The notes: a model not told the origin generated them from the sequence alone. A stretch of DNA of 64,000 nt from Grammothele lineata (GCA_002150815.3 NDFF03000092.1:310001-374000), one strand, 5' to 3'. Positions 39,662-50,972 are shown, counted from the stretch's first letter. Numbers and translations are program-made.

Positions 39662-41043
39662 ATGTTCGCGTTCGCCTCCCTCGCTGCCTTCGCGGCTGCC
39701 GCGCTTCCCCAAGTCTTCGCCCACGGAGGTGTCCTCTCGTACAAGATCGGAGGCCAGATCTTCCAGGGCTGGGCGGTGCGTGCAGCTCCACTACGCCTCC
39801 CTTCTTCTCTCGCTAGGCAACTTTTCGGGCTCTTCTGCTCCACACCTTCCTTAATCTTTCCTTCTGGTTTTCCGTGTATCATCCTGCACCGATGATTTGG
39901 GTCGCTGATACTTACTCTTCTTATAGCCGTACAACTCACCCGTTGGCCAGACTACCATTCAGCGCCCATGGTCTTCATAGTACGTTGTCGTTTCTCGCTC
40001 TGCGCTCGCTCGCGGTCTCACGCTTCCCGCATCCGCGTTCTCCAGCAACCCCATCCAGGATGCCACTGACCCTACCCTCGCGTGCAACGACGACGGCACA
40101 TCTGGCGCTCTCCAACTCAGCACAACTGCTGTCGCCGGCCAGCCGATCACCGCCTACTGGAACCAGGTCTGGCCGCACCCGTACGGCCCGATGCTCACCT
40201 ACCTCGCGCAGTGCCCGGGATCGACCTGCACAGGCGTGAACGCTCAGGACCTCTCCTGGTTCAAGATCGACGAGGCCGGCCTGCTCTCGGGCACGATTGG
40301 CGACGGGTACTGGGGCTCGGGCAAGATGATCGACCAGAATTCGTCCTGGACGACGACGATCCCGGCCTCGGTCCCCTCGGGCAACTACCTCATCCGCTTC
40401 GAGACCATCGCCCTGCACTCCCTCCCCGCGCAGATGTACCCCGAGTGCGCGCAGATCCAGATCACCGGCGGTGGCAACCTCCAGCCGACCGCGGCCGAGC
40501 TCGTCAAGTTCCCTGGGGCGTACTCGAACTCGGATCCCGGTTGTGAGTATCGCTCTCTCTCTGCCTTGATCGTCGTGACGAGCGCTGAGCCCGATGTTCC
40601 TCCGCACGCATGTACTTAGTGACGGTCAACCTCTACACGAACGAGGCGCTCACTGACTCCAACTACATCATCCCCGGACCTCCCCTCTACGGCTCCAACG
40701 CTGGCACCGGAACCGCCGCACCCGCACCCGTGAGTACTCTCCTCTCGATTTCTACTCATCGCAGCGAACTAATATCACATCTATATGATAAGACAACGAC
40801 CGTAGGACCGACTGCGGCCCCCACGACTGTCCAGTCCACGACTGCCATTCCGACGTCCACCGCCGCTGCGGGCACCGTCGCGCAGTACGGCCAGTGCGGT
40901 GGTATCGGCTACACCGGTCCCACCGCCTGCATTTCGCCCTTCACGTGCAAGGTTCTCAACGGTGCGTTTTCTTCCATATCCCTCAACTACTCCCCACTCA
41001 TGTTGGAATCCAACTCGCAGACTACTACTCGCAATGCACGTAA
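39662..41043 (+). CDS. AA9 lytic polysaccharide monooxygenase with C-terminal CBM1, 321 aa
   Basis: This secreted copper enzyme cleaves cellulose oxidatively using O2 or H2O2. Exons are 39662-39775, 39927-39979, 40046-40542, 40620-40729, 40793-40961 and 41021-41043 (966 nt with stop). A 20-residue signal peptide ends at QVFA, leaving His21 as the N-terminal copper ligand of the histidine brace. The second His is in [16 protein letters not shown]. The axial-Tyr region [15 protein letters not shown] is intact. A Thr/Pro/Ala-rich linker (about residues 255-285) leads to a CBM1 cellulose-binding module, [20 protein letters not shown], ending at the last exon (DYYSQCT). It looks fully functional. 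A C2H2 zinc-finger gene and a sugar transporter follow downstream. Confidence 0.96.
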
Positions 41044-42143
41044 TCTTCCCATCTGGTCCCTCGCATACATCCACGCTTCCTTCTGTATCTACATCTCGGG
41101 CTCACGATTCTCCACTGTTGACGCGGAAGCGGCGGAGGGGCGTACCAGGCTGGACACGGGGAGAGGACCGGGCGAAGACGCTCGGAGGGAGCGTCGCGGT
41201 CAGCATGTTCTTCTGGTTCGCGTTCTCGCGCAAGCTGTCTGCAGTACATCATGTATAAAAGATTGTATATCCACGCGTCCTTTGTCTATCTCTTTCGAAC
41301 TTGAAGCGTGTACCGTCTAAGGCACCGCGGGCACAACAACATTAGCTCTGGACGGGCGTAGGTGGCTACATATAAGAGAACGAACACAAACGGAGATAGC
41401 GCCAGCTTACTGGGGGGCTTACGGTCGGAGTTATATCGTGTAAGGTGGCGTGAGACTCCGATGATGCACCCAGAATCGGAATTTGAATTTACCTCTATTC
41501 GTACCCACGGTCTCGGACAAAGCGCAACGTGACGACGGTTCGAATGCTCGCCATCCACACTCTTTTACGCTTCTATTGTTGCTCTGCTTGGCACAGTCTA
41601 AGATGGATTTAATACTGTTTATTATACGACCTCACACTTTCCACGGTATCGTTGAAGACCCAAATATCAACCCCATAGCTAGACCGTGTCAATCGTGCCA
41701 ACAGCACAGGCCCAAACTTCTGGGGATGTGCTTCCTGCCCTCCGACGCTTGAGGAGCCACTGGGACACCAACCATAGAAGCCGCACCTCCCGTTTTTCCA
41801 TTCTCAGTAAGAGACGCGCCTCGGTGGCTCAACGCGCCTCCCGCCGTTATTTGGTCGCGCGTGTACGCTTACTCGTCATGGTGGAAAGCAATCGAGTGTC
41901 TGCCAAAGCTTCTGCCCGTGGAAAACAAATCGTCACTCCCTTGCCCCGTTGATCCTTGACTATAAAGCCAGTGTCTTCCATGATCTATGGTCCACTTCCC
42001 TCAACCGTCTTGCCCAACTGCCCCTGACACTATCGGCCTCCCAGACTTGACTCATCCTCCAGACGTACTCCCAAGATACCGACAGCCTACCAACGCAATT
42101 AATCATCTTAGTGACGATCCTATACCATATCTACGCTTGTAAG
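41044..42143. other. Intergenic region between LPMO and zinc-finger genes
   Basis: About 1.1 kb. The first 250 bp are probably LPMO 3' UTR. The last few hundred are C/T-rich with a TATAAAG at about 41960 and likely form the zinc-finger gene promoter. No gene is seen. Confidence 0.4.
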
Positions 42144-43262
42144 ATGAGTAGCCACTCGAAAACTACCACGGTCGTGAGCGACGCTTTCTCTCCAAATTTG
42201 AGACTACCGCTGACCTGTCTTTCCGTCCTCCAGACTTGGTGCAAGCGCTGCAGAAACGTCATTAAGGGTAATCTCATGCGACACCTGAAATCACATGTAG
42301 TGGTGAAGTGGGTGCCATGCCTTAACGTTTCAGGTTTCTGTGCGGCGGGCGCTGATACACATCGCAGCGACGTTGCATGCGCGGATGGCGAATGCACCCA
42401 GACGTTCAAGCAGCGGGCTAATATGCGCGCTCATTACCAGGCAGTGCAGTGAGTAGTCATACGTCTCTCAAGGGAGCTTGTTGATGTTGATGAATTTCTT
42501 AGCCACAATCAGTATAGCTACGTCTGCGAATACTACATTCAGAATGACGTTGGAGACATATATCCATGCAAGTGCGCTTACAAACATTCGAGTAGCCTCT
42601 ATACACATCGAGTGGAGGTACATGGTTATGTTCCACCCAGCGTGGACGCTGAGTCCAGTTTAAATAGCTCTCCATCGTTGGCTATGACGCACGAAGCAGA
42701 CCTCCCAAGAGATTTTCTCCTGACTCGCAGTTTCAACCTGCGGAGGAGCAAGCGACCGAAGGTCGACAGAAAGGGTGTCGTTCCGGATCCTGTGCGCGCA
42801 GCAGCCCAAGGGGCGAAGTGGTTCGCTGATGAGCTGGGATGCGACCTACTGCCCGACGAAAGTTGCATCACAGGGCTACTCAGATTTCTCCCGCTCACTC
42901 CTGGAGGCCCCATTGATCTTTCTGCCGTCCATGGCCTGGCATCATCCGAGGTTCTCACCGACGACTTCTCCGAGACGTCGTCGACACCACTTTCGCGCGC
43001 AGCCTCACTCTCGAACGGCCTACATTCCTCCCCAATCACCGATTCCGGGAGCCATTCTTCCACCGCGGATGCTGCTTCATCTTCTACACACCCATATCCG
43101 TTGCTCGCGACCTCAATCGAGCCAGAGCCCAGTGCCAATCCTCCCTCATCAACCGACTACGAGCTGGTCGACGCGCATCTTGCCTCCCCGGATCCGCCCC
43201 TATGCCACACGCCCCCGATCCAAACCTCTGATTCTTCCAAACCAGAAGACCTGACGAAGTAG
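42144..43262 (+). CDS. C2H2 zinc-finger protein, probable transcription factor, 334 aa
   Basis: Exons are 42144-42173, 42234-42448 and 42503-43262 (1005 nt with stop). Three Cys/His finger-like units can be seen in the N-terminal 120 residues: WCKRCRNVIKGNLMRHLKSH, then CADGECTQTFKQRANMRAHY with its last His across the splice, and PCKCAYKHSSSLYTHRVEVH. The second unit has an unusual spacing. A basic RRSKRPK patch near residue 155 could be a nuclear signal. The rest is Ser/Pro-rich and disordered, as in many fungal regulators. Its targets are unknown. Its place between an LPMO and a sugar transporter makes a role in carbohydrate genes possible, but that is only inference. Confidence 0.75.
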
Positions 43263-43769
43263 GACTGCAACTGACGTGCGCCTCAAGTTGCTCAGTCGGA
43301 ACCCGCTGCCCCGATTCCGCTGGGTCTCGACAACCTTCCAGTCTATGCTTCTTTCGACCAGAGCTGGTCCACGCGAGGAGCGAGGGTGAACCCCTTCTCG
43401 GGGCTGTATAGCGGAATGCGTTTCTGAACATTCTGTTTCAGAGTACCTTTCAGAACTGTAACTCTCTTGCTCCACTTCATGCAGCGTTTTTCTAACGTAT
43501 TGTTGTGCCTGTATGTCTGTCAAGAATCTTTTATGTGTATACACCATCTTGGGGCATATGGCCCGGTGGTCAGGAGTAAGGACTTCATAACACCATACCG
43601 TCTGTCAACATAACTAAGAATACATGTAATCACGAAGATTCTGACCGTCAAACAAGAACGATTGGCTTAGGGACGCAACCTCGCAGTAACGGGACAGAGA
43701 TCACACCTCGCTCTCAATAATCTGTACATTGAAGCAAATCCCATCAGCTCACTCTTTCGCCGAAAATAA
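43263..43769. other. Convergent intergenic region
   Basis: About 500 AT-richer bases lie between the stops of the zinc-finger gene and the transporter gene. No gene is seen. Confidence 0.5.
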
Positions 43770-45896
43770 CTAACCTTGGTTCATACGTACCTCGACAACC
43801 TCTGGCCGTTCTTTCTCCTTGACCACAACACGTACTCTGCGTGCGCTCGCCATCGCGGGCCATTTCTCGTTGAACGTCGCGTCGAGTTCCTCAAGCGTAC
43901 GCCCATGAGTCTCGACACAAAAGAGAAACCAGAGTACGGCAGCACAGATGTCCCACCCGACGTAAACGAAGTAGTACTTGTATCCGAGGCGCTCGAGTCC
44001 CACCGAGTTTGCGAAGGTATCGATGAACCCGGCCGAATTCGCGACGAGGACGTGCACTGTGACGCGCGTCAGTCCGGCGTGCGGAGGCAAGAAGAGTGAA
44101 GTGTAACAAACTAGCCATTCCCTTTCCGCGCATGCGCTGGTCAAGGACCTCGGCACAATACAAAGCTTGAACTGGGGTGTAGACGAACGAGTAAACCATC
44201 CCAAACAGAAATATCATCGCAATCGTTGCGTGGGCCCCAGCAACGTTCTCGTTCCCCGGGTGTCCGAATTGGCTCGTGAGCGCGGCGATGGTGGCGAGGA
44301 ATGCCGAAAGTGTCAGCGAGCCGATGTACAAACGTGGGCGACGGGGCATGAGGTCGGTGAGGGCCGCGCCGAAGAATGCTGCGCCGCAGGAAAGGAGGTT
44401 GTTTGCAAAGTTGTAGAGAAGCTGCGTGTGCGCGTTCGTAACTCCCGCGTTATTGAGCACGGTCGGTAGGAAGTACGTGGTAAGCTGAAGGCGTAGTGAG
44501 ATGTGCACGGGCGTATCGTCCCGCGCGAACGTAATACAAGGATATTAGAAGTAGAAAGGAATGTAGAAGAAAGTACTTGCCCCGTTCCCCGTCAGCTGAC
44601 CATTGAAACACATGAGCACGAGTGCGAGAACGCGCCAGCGTGCGTTTGCGGTGCGGTAGAGCGCACTGTAGTCCCATACAGGTTCTGCTTTGCGCACGGC
44701 GATTACCCTGCGAAACTCGCTCAACTGAAGCTCTATCAGCGCGTTGGTGCTCTTCCCGTCACTTGAGTGATAACGGATCATGACTTCCCTCGCCTCCTCA
44801 ATTAGCCCACGCGAGACAAGCCAGCGAGGAGACTCGGGACAGTGCCATACACCGGAAAGGACGATGATAGGGGGGACGACCTGCACGCGTGATCAAAGCA
44901 GAGTGGGGAAGCGAAAAGAACGGAGGCACGAGGGGGGAGCGGAGTAATCGCAGGGTGTATCAGCAGGTCTCCATGCTGTAAGTAGGCTCGAAGACGCACC
45001 TGAAGAAGGAGAGGGAGCCTCCATGCCCATGCGCTATTGAGCGTCTGTGTCCCGACCATGATCCCTGTTGCCGGGATAGCGCCAATGAAGAAGCAACCTG
45101 TCAAGTCGGGGAGTAAGTTACTTCAGTAACACGGTCACGTTGGCGCCTCTCGCAACAGCAAGGGTCACCTCATGGGAGAAGATAGCCGGGAGGCAAGAAC
45201 GCGGTAGAGGGTCGATACGCACTGTTGTACGCGGCCCCGAGACGGCCTCGCCAGTGGGCAGGCGCGATCTCAGTTACCCATGTCGGAGCGGCGGTCGTCG
45301 AGATGGCTATACCGAAACCCAGGACAAAGCGTCCTCCTAGAAACATGGCGCGGTTCTGTGCCGCAGTGATAACGGAAGCACTGATAAGGATTATGATGCA
45401 TCCTATGGCCATCCCAGCACGACGACCGAAGTGGTCGCTCGCCGGCCCCGCGAAAGGGGCGCCTGCGAACTGGCCGATGATATAAATGAGGAAGACTGCA
45501 AGGTAGCGTGATAAGTGCATACATAAGAGAGAATGAAGAGATGGAAACAGTGCCTATTCCAGTACTTGCGCCGGTTTGCTTATAATGAAAGAAATCGAGG
45601 TATTGCTGCATGGCGTTGATACCGCCCATAAGCGAAGCATCGAAACCTGAAGAGAAGGTAAAGAAAACGAACAGAATAGGGAAGGAGAACGTACCAGATG
45701 ATGCAGCGTTCATGAAACCGACGAAGCAAACCAAGTACAATGCTCTCGCTCGACTGCTGAACGGATCGAGTCTAGTGCTGTCAATGGCTGCCTTGAGATC
45801 GAGGTTATGGGTAGTCTCCTCGAGCTGCATGCCCTCCATCGTCGGGCTTGCTACCTTGATCTGTGGATCGTCAAAGCTTTCTGAGGGGGTCGCCAT
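43770..45896 (-). CDS. MFS sugar transporter (lactose-permease/hexose transporter type)
   Basis: This is a plasma-membrane proton symporter of the Sugar_tr family with about 12 membrane segments, over six or more exons from ATG 45896. Recognisable blocks are GFDASLMGGINAMQQY at the first helix, the motif A equivalent DHFGRRAGM after helix 2, GRFVLGFG, then PESPRWLVSRG after helix 6, and EVLDQRMRGKG and ETHGRTLEELD near the C-terminus. The GINAMQQY segment and the short C-terminal tail resemble fungal lactose permease-like transporters. The substrate could be cellobiose, lactose or a hexose. It lies convergent to the zinc-finger gene and 2.7 kb from the LPMO, which suggests uptake of sugars released from plant polymers. 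Confidence 0.88.
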
Positions 45897-46760
45897 TGTG
45901 AAAGAAGTTAGAGAGGAAGCCCAAGGTCTCTGTGGGCTAGTATTTCAATCGCGCAAGCCGGTGACCGACCCAGAACCCGAGGAACGAGAGAGGCCTCGTG
46001 CATGAGATAGGCGATAGCCACCCGCTGGCGTACTACCGGGGAAGTAATTCTGCTCAGGTGAACGTGCACAATATCGATTGGAATGATCCATCCCCTGATG
46101 AGGGTCAGCGCTGTACGAATGTACCGATTAAAGCGCTAGCGTAAGGCTTGACGGCACCTGGGACACCGCACGGCCTTTGTGCGGGCTTCCATCGAATTAC
46201 GGCCTCTTAGTAGTTTCTTCTGTCGCGTTACACCAAGTTGGTTTCCCAGTAAACGAAGAGGGGCCATCAGCAATGAGAGTGCAAGCCATTTTCTCGATTT
46301 TTGTTGCCTCAGGTATACGTTAGTGTTGAATATGAATGCTAGTCCTTTTGGTAGATTGACTCTCGAAAAGGGCGTCTTGGGCTCAGTCTCGGCATCGCGT
46401 GCATAGGTGTTCCACAAAAGGTTTTAGTGCCTAAAAGTACGGCTGCACAACGAAGCTCGTACTATGTACTGTTGATCAGCACTGTCGACTGCTAGTGTGT
46501 GAGCTACTGGACAAGACGCGCCGGGAGTTTGAAATTCGTCCTCGCCGTGGTTCATTGTGCAGTGGGTTTCAGACCATGAGAAGACCGAGTCATTGGGAAT
46601 ATGAATTGATGAAACATGAACGCACGCACGCTTCATCAAATGACAATTCAGATACGTGTTGTGGTAGTAGATGGATGAGGACTCGGGTCGGTCGGGGCCC
46701 CATCCTCGAGTCAGGCTCCGGGAGCGCCCATCTCTGCGTTGCCGAGGGTTGCCGAGCACG
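45897..46760. other. Transporter upstream region
   Basis: About 860 bp hold the transporter promoter and unassigned sequence up to the left end of the repeat element. A minus-strand frame near 46136-46417 has no recognisable motif. Confidence 0.4.
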
Positions 46761-46763
46761 TGG

Positions 46764-46815
46764 CACGGCGGGGATTCCCGATTTTTGGGAGGGGGAAAAA
46801 CCGGTGACCAATGGT
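46764..46815 (+). repeat. Left terminal inverted repeat (52 bp)
   Basis: Identical, as reverse complement, to 48994-49045. Its last bases (ACCAATGGT) are where the foldback insert begins; after the insert the terminal sequence resumes as TTAGGCTCG, matching TTAGACTCG at the other end. Confidence 0.85.
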
Positions 46816-47310
46816 GGCTCGGGATTACCTGTTCAGCGACTTTTCCTCGAATTCTCGGAGCTTGAAATGGAAACACATCCCGTACGTTTTGTCCCAAAGA
46901 AAAACTACCAAAAACGCGTGTGCCTGAAAACCGCCGATAGGGTTGCATTTTGAGACGGTTTGTCACGTGACACCGCCGAAAAATCGAGCAGAATCCGGTC
47001 AGCCGGTAAACATTCGAGTGGGTGCTTTTTCTACAGATTTCTGAGGGACGAATTATCGATGAATAACTCCGGAAAAGAATAAATCTTCCCCGAGCTTGTT
47101 TTCGACGCACCGGCTGACCGAATGCTGCTCGATTTTTCGGCGGTGTCACGTGACAAACCGTCGCAAAATGCAACCCTATCGGCGGTTTTCAGGCACACGC
47201 GTTTTTGGTAGTTTTTCTTTGGGACAAAACGTACGGGATGTGTTTCCATTTCAAGCTCCGAGAATTCGAGGAAAAGTCGCTGAACAGGTAATCCCGAGCC
47301 ACCATTGGTT
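46807..47310. repeat. Foldback (MITE-like) insert with two 200-bp inverted arms
   Basis: Arms at about 46808-47008 and 47108-47310 are reverse complements with only three or four differences in about 200 bases, around a 100-bp spacer. The structure would fold into a very long hairpin. It lies within the left terminal repeat of the larger element, so it inserted later. The arms encode the same short peptide on opposite strands, but with no start codon or known domain, so coding is not supported. Confidence 0.8.
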
Positions 47311-47319
47311 AGGCTCGTC

Positions 47320-47391
47320 CCCAGCCGGTTCGGCGTGATGGGAAATTCAAGCTCAGTCGAGGACTCCTGAGCTAGCGCCGAACCGGCTGGG
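47320..47391. repeat. Subterminal stem-loop H1
   Basis: A 16-bp perfect stem pairs 47320-47335 with 47376-47391. The 40-nt loop contains a second 7-bp stem (47350-47356 with 47367-47373). It is placed just inside the left terminal repeat. Confidence 0.75.
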
Positions 47392-47439
47392 CAAACTGGA
47401 GGCCTCAAAGGGGGGTCGTGACCGTGAGAATGGACACTT

Positions 47440-48849
47440 AGAATTTGGGCGCGTTGTGTACGCCTTCGTCCGACACAATAATCGTCGGTGTATTTTCCCT
47501 CAAAACATTCCGAGCAAAAATATATTGCAGCATGTTACACATACGTGATGTCTACCAGTGTACAGGATATGAGCCCCCCACGATGGCGTACGGGGTCCGT
47601 ACAGCAGAATTGCAGTCAGATTGGCCAAACCCATAACAGTATACACGGCGCTTACCCTGCGTGAGCTTCATCAAGTGCCGCAGCCCACCTGGAACAGCCA
47701 CGGATGAAGTCGATGGTCTCGAAGCTGTCCTCGCGGTGGTGTGATGCAAGTGCAGGCGAAGGAAAGGAGAGCTTGATAACGGCAGTCTGTGATGAGCATC
47801 ACGGGACGCGTGAGCGTGTCGACATCGGCCGTCGTCCCCAGGCGGGAGCGCAGCACGTTGAGCCTCGATAATTGCGGGTAGATGGGAGGCGCGCACTTGA
47901 AGGCACCCCGCGACAATAAGCTTGGTGGATGACACTACGAGGGGAACGAGAGCAGGGGCCGCGCATGGTGGGAGAAAGAAGCTTGCAGTACCTCGAAAAA
48001 ACTCTGGTGTCAGTGGGTATAGTGGGGCAGGTGAGCTCACCAGCTGGAGAGCTGTTGGGGACGACGTGCGAGCGAGCGAGGCAGCGAGAGCGTGTGCAGC
48101 ATGCTCCTCGGGCGTGAGCGCAGGAAGGATCATGACTGGTATGGGGAGGCCCTCAGAGACGTACTTGTCCTACAGCAGTCGGTGTGGTGGGAGAGCAACG
48201 GCTTGCACTCGAGATGTTTGTGTTCGTCTGAGTTGGCCGAACGACCGTCGAGAGGGTCTGTGGCACTCGGGGTGTGGCCTCCGCAATGGGCACAATGTCC
48301 CCATCCCACCCGAAGACGAGGCTCGCGAGCCTTGTTACATGTCCGCTGAGCACGTTGTGAAACTGGAGGCACACCTTGCCGTGGTGTATTGTGTCAGCCC
48401 CAGCGTCGACATGGGTGTGATCGTTGGGGTGAAATGTGCGCACCTTCTTGAATACCAGCGGGTCCCACAACAGGTGCGTCACGGAGCGCACCAATCTCAT
48501 GTAGGCTACGCACCTTCACCACGTTGATCAAATTCTTAGCATCAATGTGCGCACCCACGCTAGTTGAGTCTATGCCAAGCTTTCCATCCAGACACTCTGC
48601 GGAGTCCTAGCATCCTCACCATGGTCCTTAAGGGTACATTGCCGGTCTGATTTGGTATTGAAAAGGTATCCATGGGATATCGGAAGGTGCCTGTAGAGGG
48701 GTCCATTCCGAGCTTGATCAACGAGAGGGGGCAGGGTACAACGCGTGCCGGGCGGGAGCAGACGATGAAGAACGCGGACAAGGTTGTAAAGCATAGGCGC
48801 TCAGCCGACATGGGCTGGTTGCAGCTCGCGAACGCGATTTCACCAAGTC
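47440..48849 (-). other. Internal 1.4 kb of the element, possible captured gene fragment
   Basis: On the minus strand several exon-like pieces are visible, for example near 48794-48560, 48560-48480 and 48440-48250, with segments such as GIDSTSVGAHIDAKNLINVV and HHGKVCLQFHNVLSGHVTRL. Frames change between pieces and no complete gene can be built. I do not recognise the family. It is not transposase-like and could be host sequence carried by the element. Confidence 0.3.
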
Positions 48850-48892
48850 TCCATTCTCACGGTCACGACCCCCCTTTGAGGCCTCCAGTTTG
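48850..48892. repeat. Right copy of 43-bp internal inverted repeat
   Basis: All 43 bases match the reverse complement of 47392-47434. Weaker similarity continues for some 20 bases inward. Together with the termini and stem-loops it makes the two ends of the element mirror images. Confidence 0.8.
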
Positions 48893-48893
48893 C

Positions 48894-48981
48894 CCAGTCG
48901 GTTTAGGGAGCAAGCCCAAATTCACACTCCGCTGATCCCGCCCGGCCTGTCCCGATTTGGGCAGCTCCCTAAACCGACTGG
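48894..48981. repeat. Subterminal stem-loop H2
   Basis: A 17-bp perfect stem pairs 48894-48910 with 48965-48981. An inner 8-bp stem pairs 48914-48921 with 48955-48962. It is the counterpart of H1 at the other end, with the same architecture but a diverged sequence. Confidence 0.75.
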
Positions 48982-49045
48982 CTTGCGAGTCTAACCATTG
49001 GTCACCGGTTTTTCCCCCTCCCAAAAATCGGGAATCCCCGCCGTG

Positions 49046-49640
49046 TGGGTTCAACAAACACTCCCGTCAGACGCGCGTCGCGCGTGTTTTTCTGCTTCTC
49101 AGCTTTAAGTTGCGCCGGTTTCCGCTACGTGCTCGTCCGAGTCCACCCTGTACCTCCAATCGCTATATCGTGACTATCGTGGCTACTAGTATCTGCCCTC
49201 GAAGAAGGCTGTCCGACTCTATTTCACGCCATAGATCGAGAACTGCCTATCTCTGAGCTGCTCAGCGGGTGGTACGTTGAAAGGTACTACAACTAGTCAG
49301 ACTTGCAATCTGATCGTTCCAGACCCTTCTAACAGCGTCCCAAATCCCTGAATGGAGTCGTGTACCGGTGGCTGTCGTCAGTGTGACTTAGACCAGCCCG
49401 TCCATAGTTGTTCTCCCGCGCTCAAGATGGTGGGCTAACCTAAATCGACGGAGCAAGAAGTATAGGAGCTGACAGGATGTGAGCCCTCTGGATCCGTTTA
49501 TTGCATACACCGAACGTCGAGATCGGCCCGCGCCCTGTGCCGCAGGATCCTATGGTCACGGTGTTCCGCTCCCGTGCTCGTCATCTCTTCTACTGAGACG
49601 GAGCTCCCTGGCTCACTTCCCTCCTTGCAGCTGCTGATCG
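49046..49640. other. Intergenic region right of the element
   Basis: No gene is recognised in these 600 bp. Sequence just outside the TGG flank shows no similarity to the left flank. Confidence 0.4.
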
Positions 49641-50915
49641 CGAACCTCGGCATGTCAAGCTTCTTCGGCTACATCGCCCTCACATTCCCACCGACGATCT
49701 GCGTCCATTACATCCCCGTCTATCAGGACCCGGACAACATCAACATCGGGTGCGCCCTCCGGACTTCCCCACGGTCGACTAAACCAAGCAGAGAGCATTC
49801 CGCGTACGCATCCTGTTTAACAAACAAGGCGTTCTAGGGCTGAGAATGATTGATGATTACAGGTACAACGAAACGTACACCAGCCCGAAGTTGAACCTCA
49901 AGACATATATATGCGATACGTCCCTTCTTGAAGAACTCGTTCCTGAGAAAATGCTGGCGCAACCCGTCGGCCGCCCTGAACTTGGATTCTCATTTACTCC
50001 GGAGGAATGGGTCTCATTCTTGGTAAAGTGGGAGGGAATACTCAGGTAAGCCAACGCGCTGCGCTACTGTCTTTGGCGTGTCTGCAGGCTCCTCTCAGAC
50101 GAGGTGGTTCATGCGCGGCTCTCTGCGTATGTGTCATACACCGTGACTGCAGTGCTGGTGAACTTCGAGTATACCTACGAGCCTAGACCGTCCGGTATAC
50201 ACGTTTGCATCCACGCCCGTTTCGACCTTCCTCGAGCCCTTCGATTCACGGCGTCTTTACTAACATTTTCGGACAATGCCGACTAATGCCGACTCGTATC
50301 CAGTTCGTAGAGCTGATGATGCATACTCGCTCGCGCCACAACGGTCACCGGCTAAGTGGTCTATATGCGACATCAAGAAGCACTTCACCTGCCAAGCATC
50401 TCGGCGAGTCGCTACTCATGTGCTGCAAGTACGCCAGTTGCATTCTTTTGTACCATCCGTATTTCTGACTGCAGAATGTCCTTGCGAACAGTTTTCTGCT
50501 TGACGACTCGACCACGGCACGATGGAGTGGAAATGCGGGTAAGGGACAGCATGTCTGTTCAAGTACTCGTTCAGAGAGTACCTCAGCAGACTGCTCAAGC
50601 ATGGCGTTCCGTCCCGTGCCCTCCTCCCACGACTCCAGGAACGTGGCAACCGCCCTCGATCCCTGAGCACATTATGCGACGAATCGGGCTCTCCGCATGA
50701 TTACCCCGTCAGACGCCGCTTCCGATATTCAGTGGCTATTTCCTACACGTAACCTTGTTCAACGAGGCAGAGGGGTCATGAACGCAGGTTCGTCTGTCCT
50801 CGGATTCTTGTGGGATACAAAGGTTAACCTAAACGTCCGACTGGTAGTGAACATGGCCGCGTGGGCTGTGTTGACATGGCGTATAAAGTACGAGCGAGAG
50901 GCGAACGTTCGTTAG
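49640..50915 (+). pseudogene. Unrecognised multi-exon gene or relic
   Basis: A chain of exon-like pieces with good splice sites can be followed: LLIANLGMSSFFGYIALTFP (acceptor at 49639) to NINIG, joined in frame to YNETYTSPKLNLKTYICDTS and then to LLSDEVVHARLSAYV. Later pieces include ICDIKKHFTC, NVLANSFLLDDSTTARWSG, YSFREYLSRLLKHGVPSRAL and VVNMAAWAVLTWRIKYERE, ending at 50915. The pieces from 50530 on fall in different frames that I could not join without forcing, and no start codon or domain is clear. It may be a real basidiomycete-specific protein with misplaced introns, or a decaying copy. Its end is only 57 bp from the glyoxal oxidase ATG. Confidence 0.35.
50882..50887 (+). promoter_or_regulatory. 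TATA box of glyoxal oxidase
   Basis: TATAAA lies 91 bp upstream of the glyoxal oxidase ATG, at usual spacing. It overlaps the last codons of the unrecognised upstream frame, so that frame's 3' end and this promoter share sequence. Confidence 0.6.
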
Positions 50916-50972
50916 CAGGTCTCGTCTGCGCTCACGGCTACTCCGAGTCCTCCCCAAGCTCAGTTCGCCACC

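Larger units (their letters stand above)
46764..49045. mobile_element. Non-autonomous DNA transposon-like element, 2282 bp
   Basis: Both ends carry a 52-bp terminal inverted repeat that is identical over all 52 bases (46764-46815 and 48994-49045), beginning CACGGCGGGG. The element is flanked on both sides by TGG (46761-46763 and 49046-49048), which fits a 3-bp target duplication. A terminus starting CAC with a 3-bp duplication recalls CACTA/EnSpm-type (CMC) elements, but that assignment is tentative. A second internal inverted repeat of 43 identical bases lies at 47392-47434 and 48850-48892. No transposase was recognised inside. The left terminus is interrupted by a foldback insert at about 46808-47310. 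Confidence 0.75.

Noticed and set aside
46807..47310. Protein-coding reading of the foldback arms
   Set aside because: The same peptide on both arms is a consequence of the inverted repeat; no ATG, no domain.
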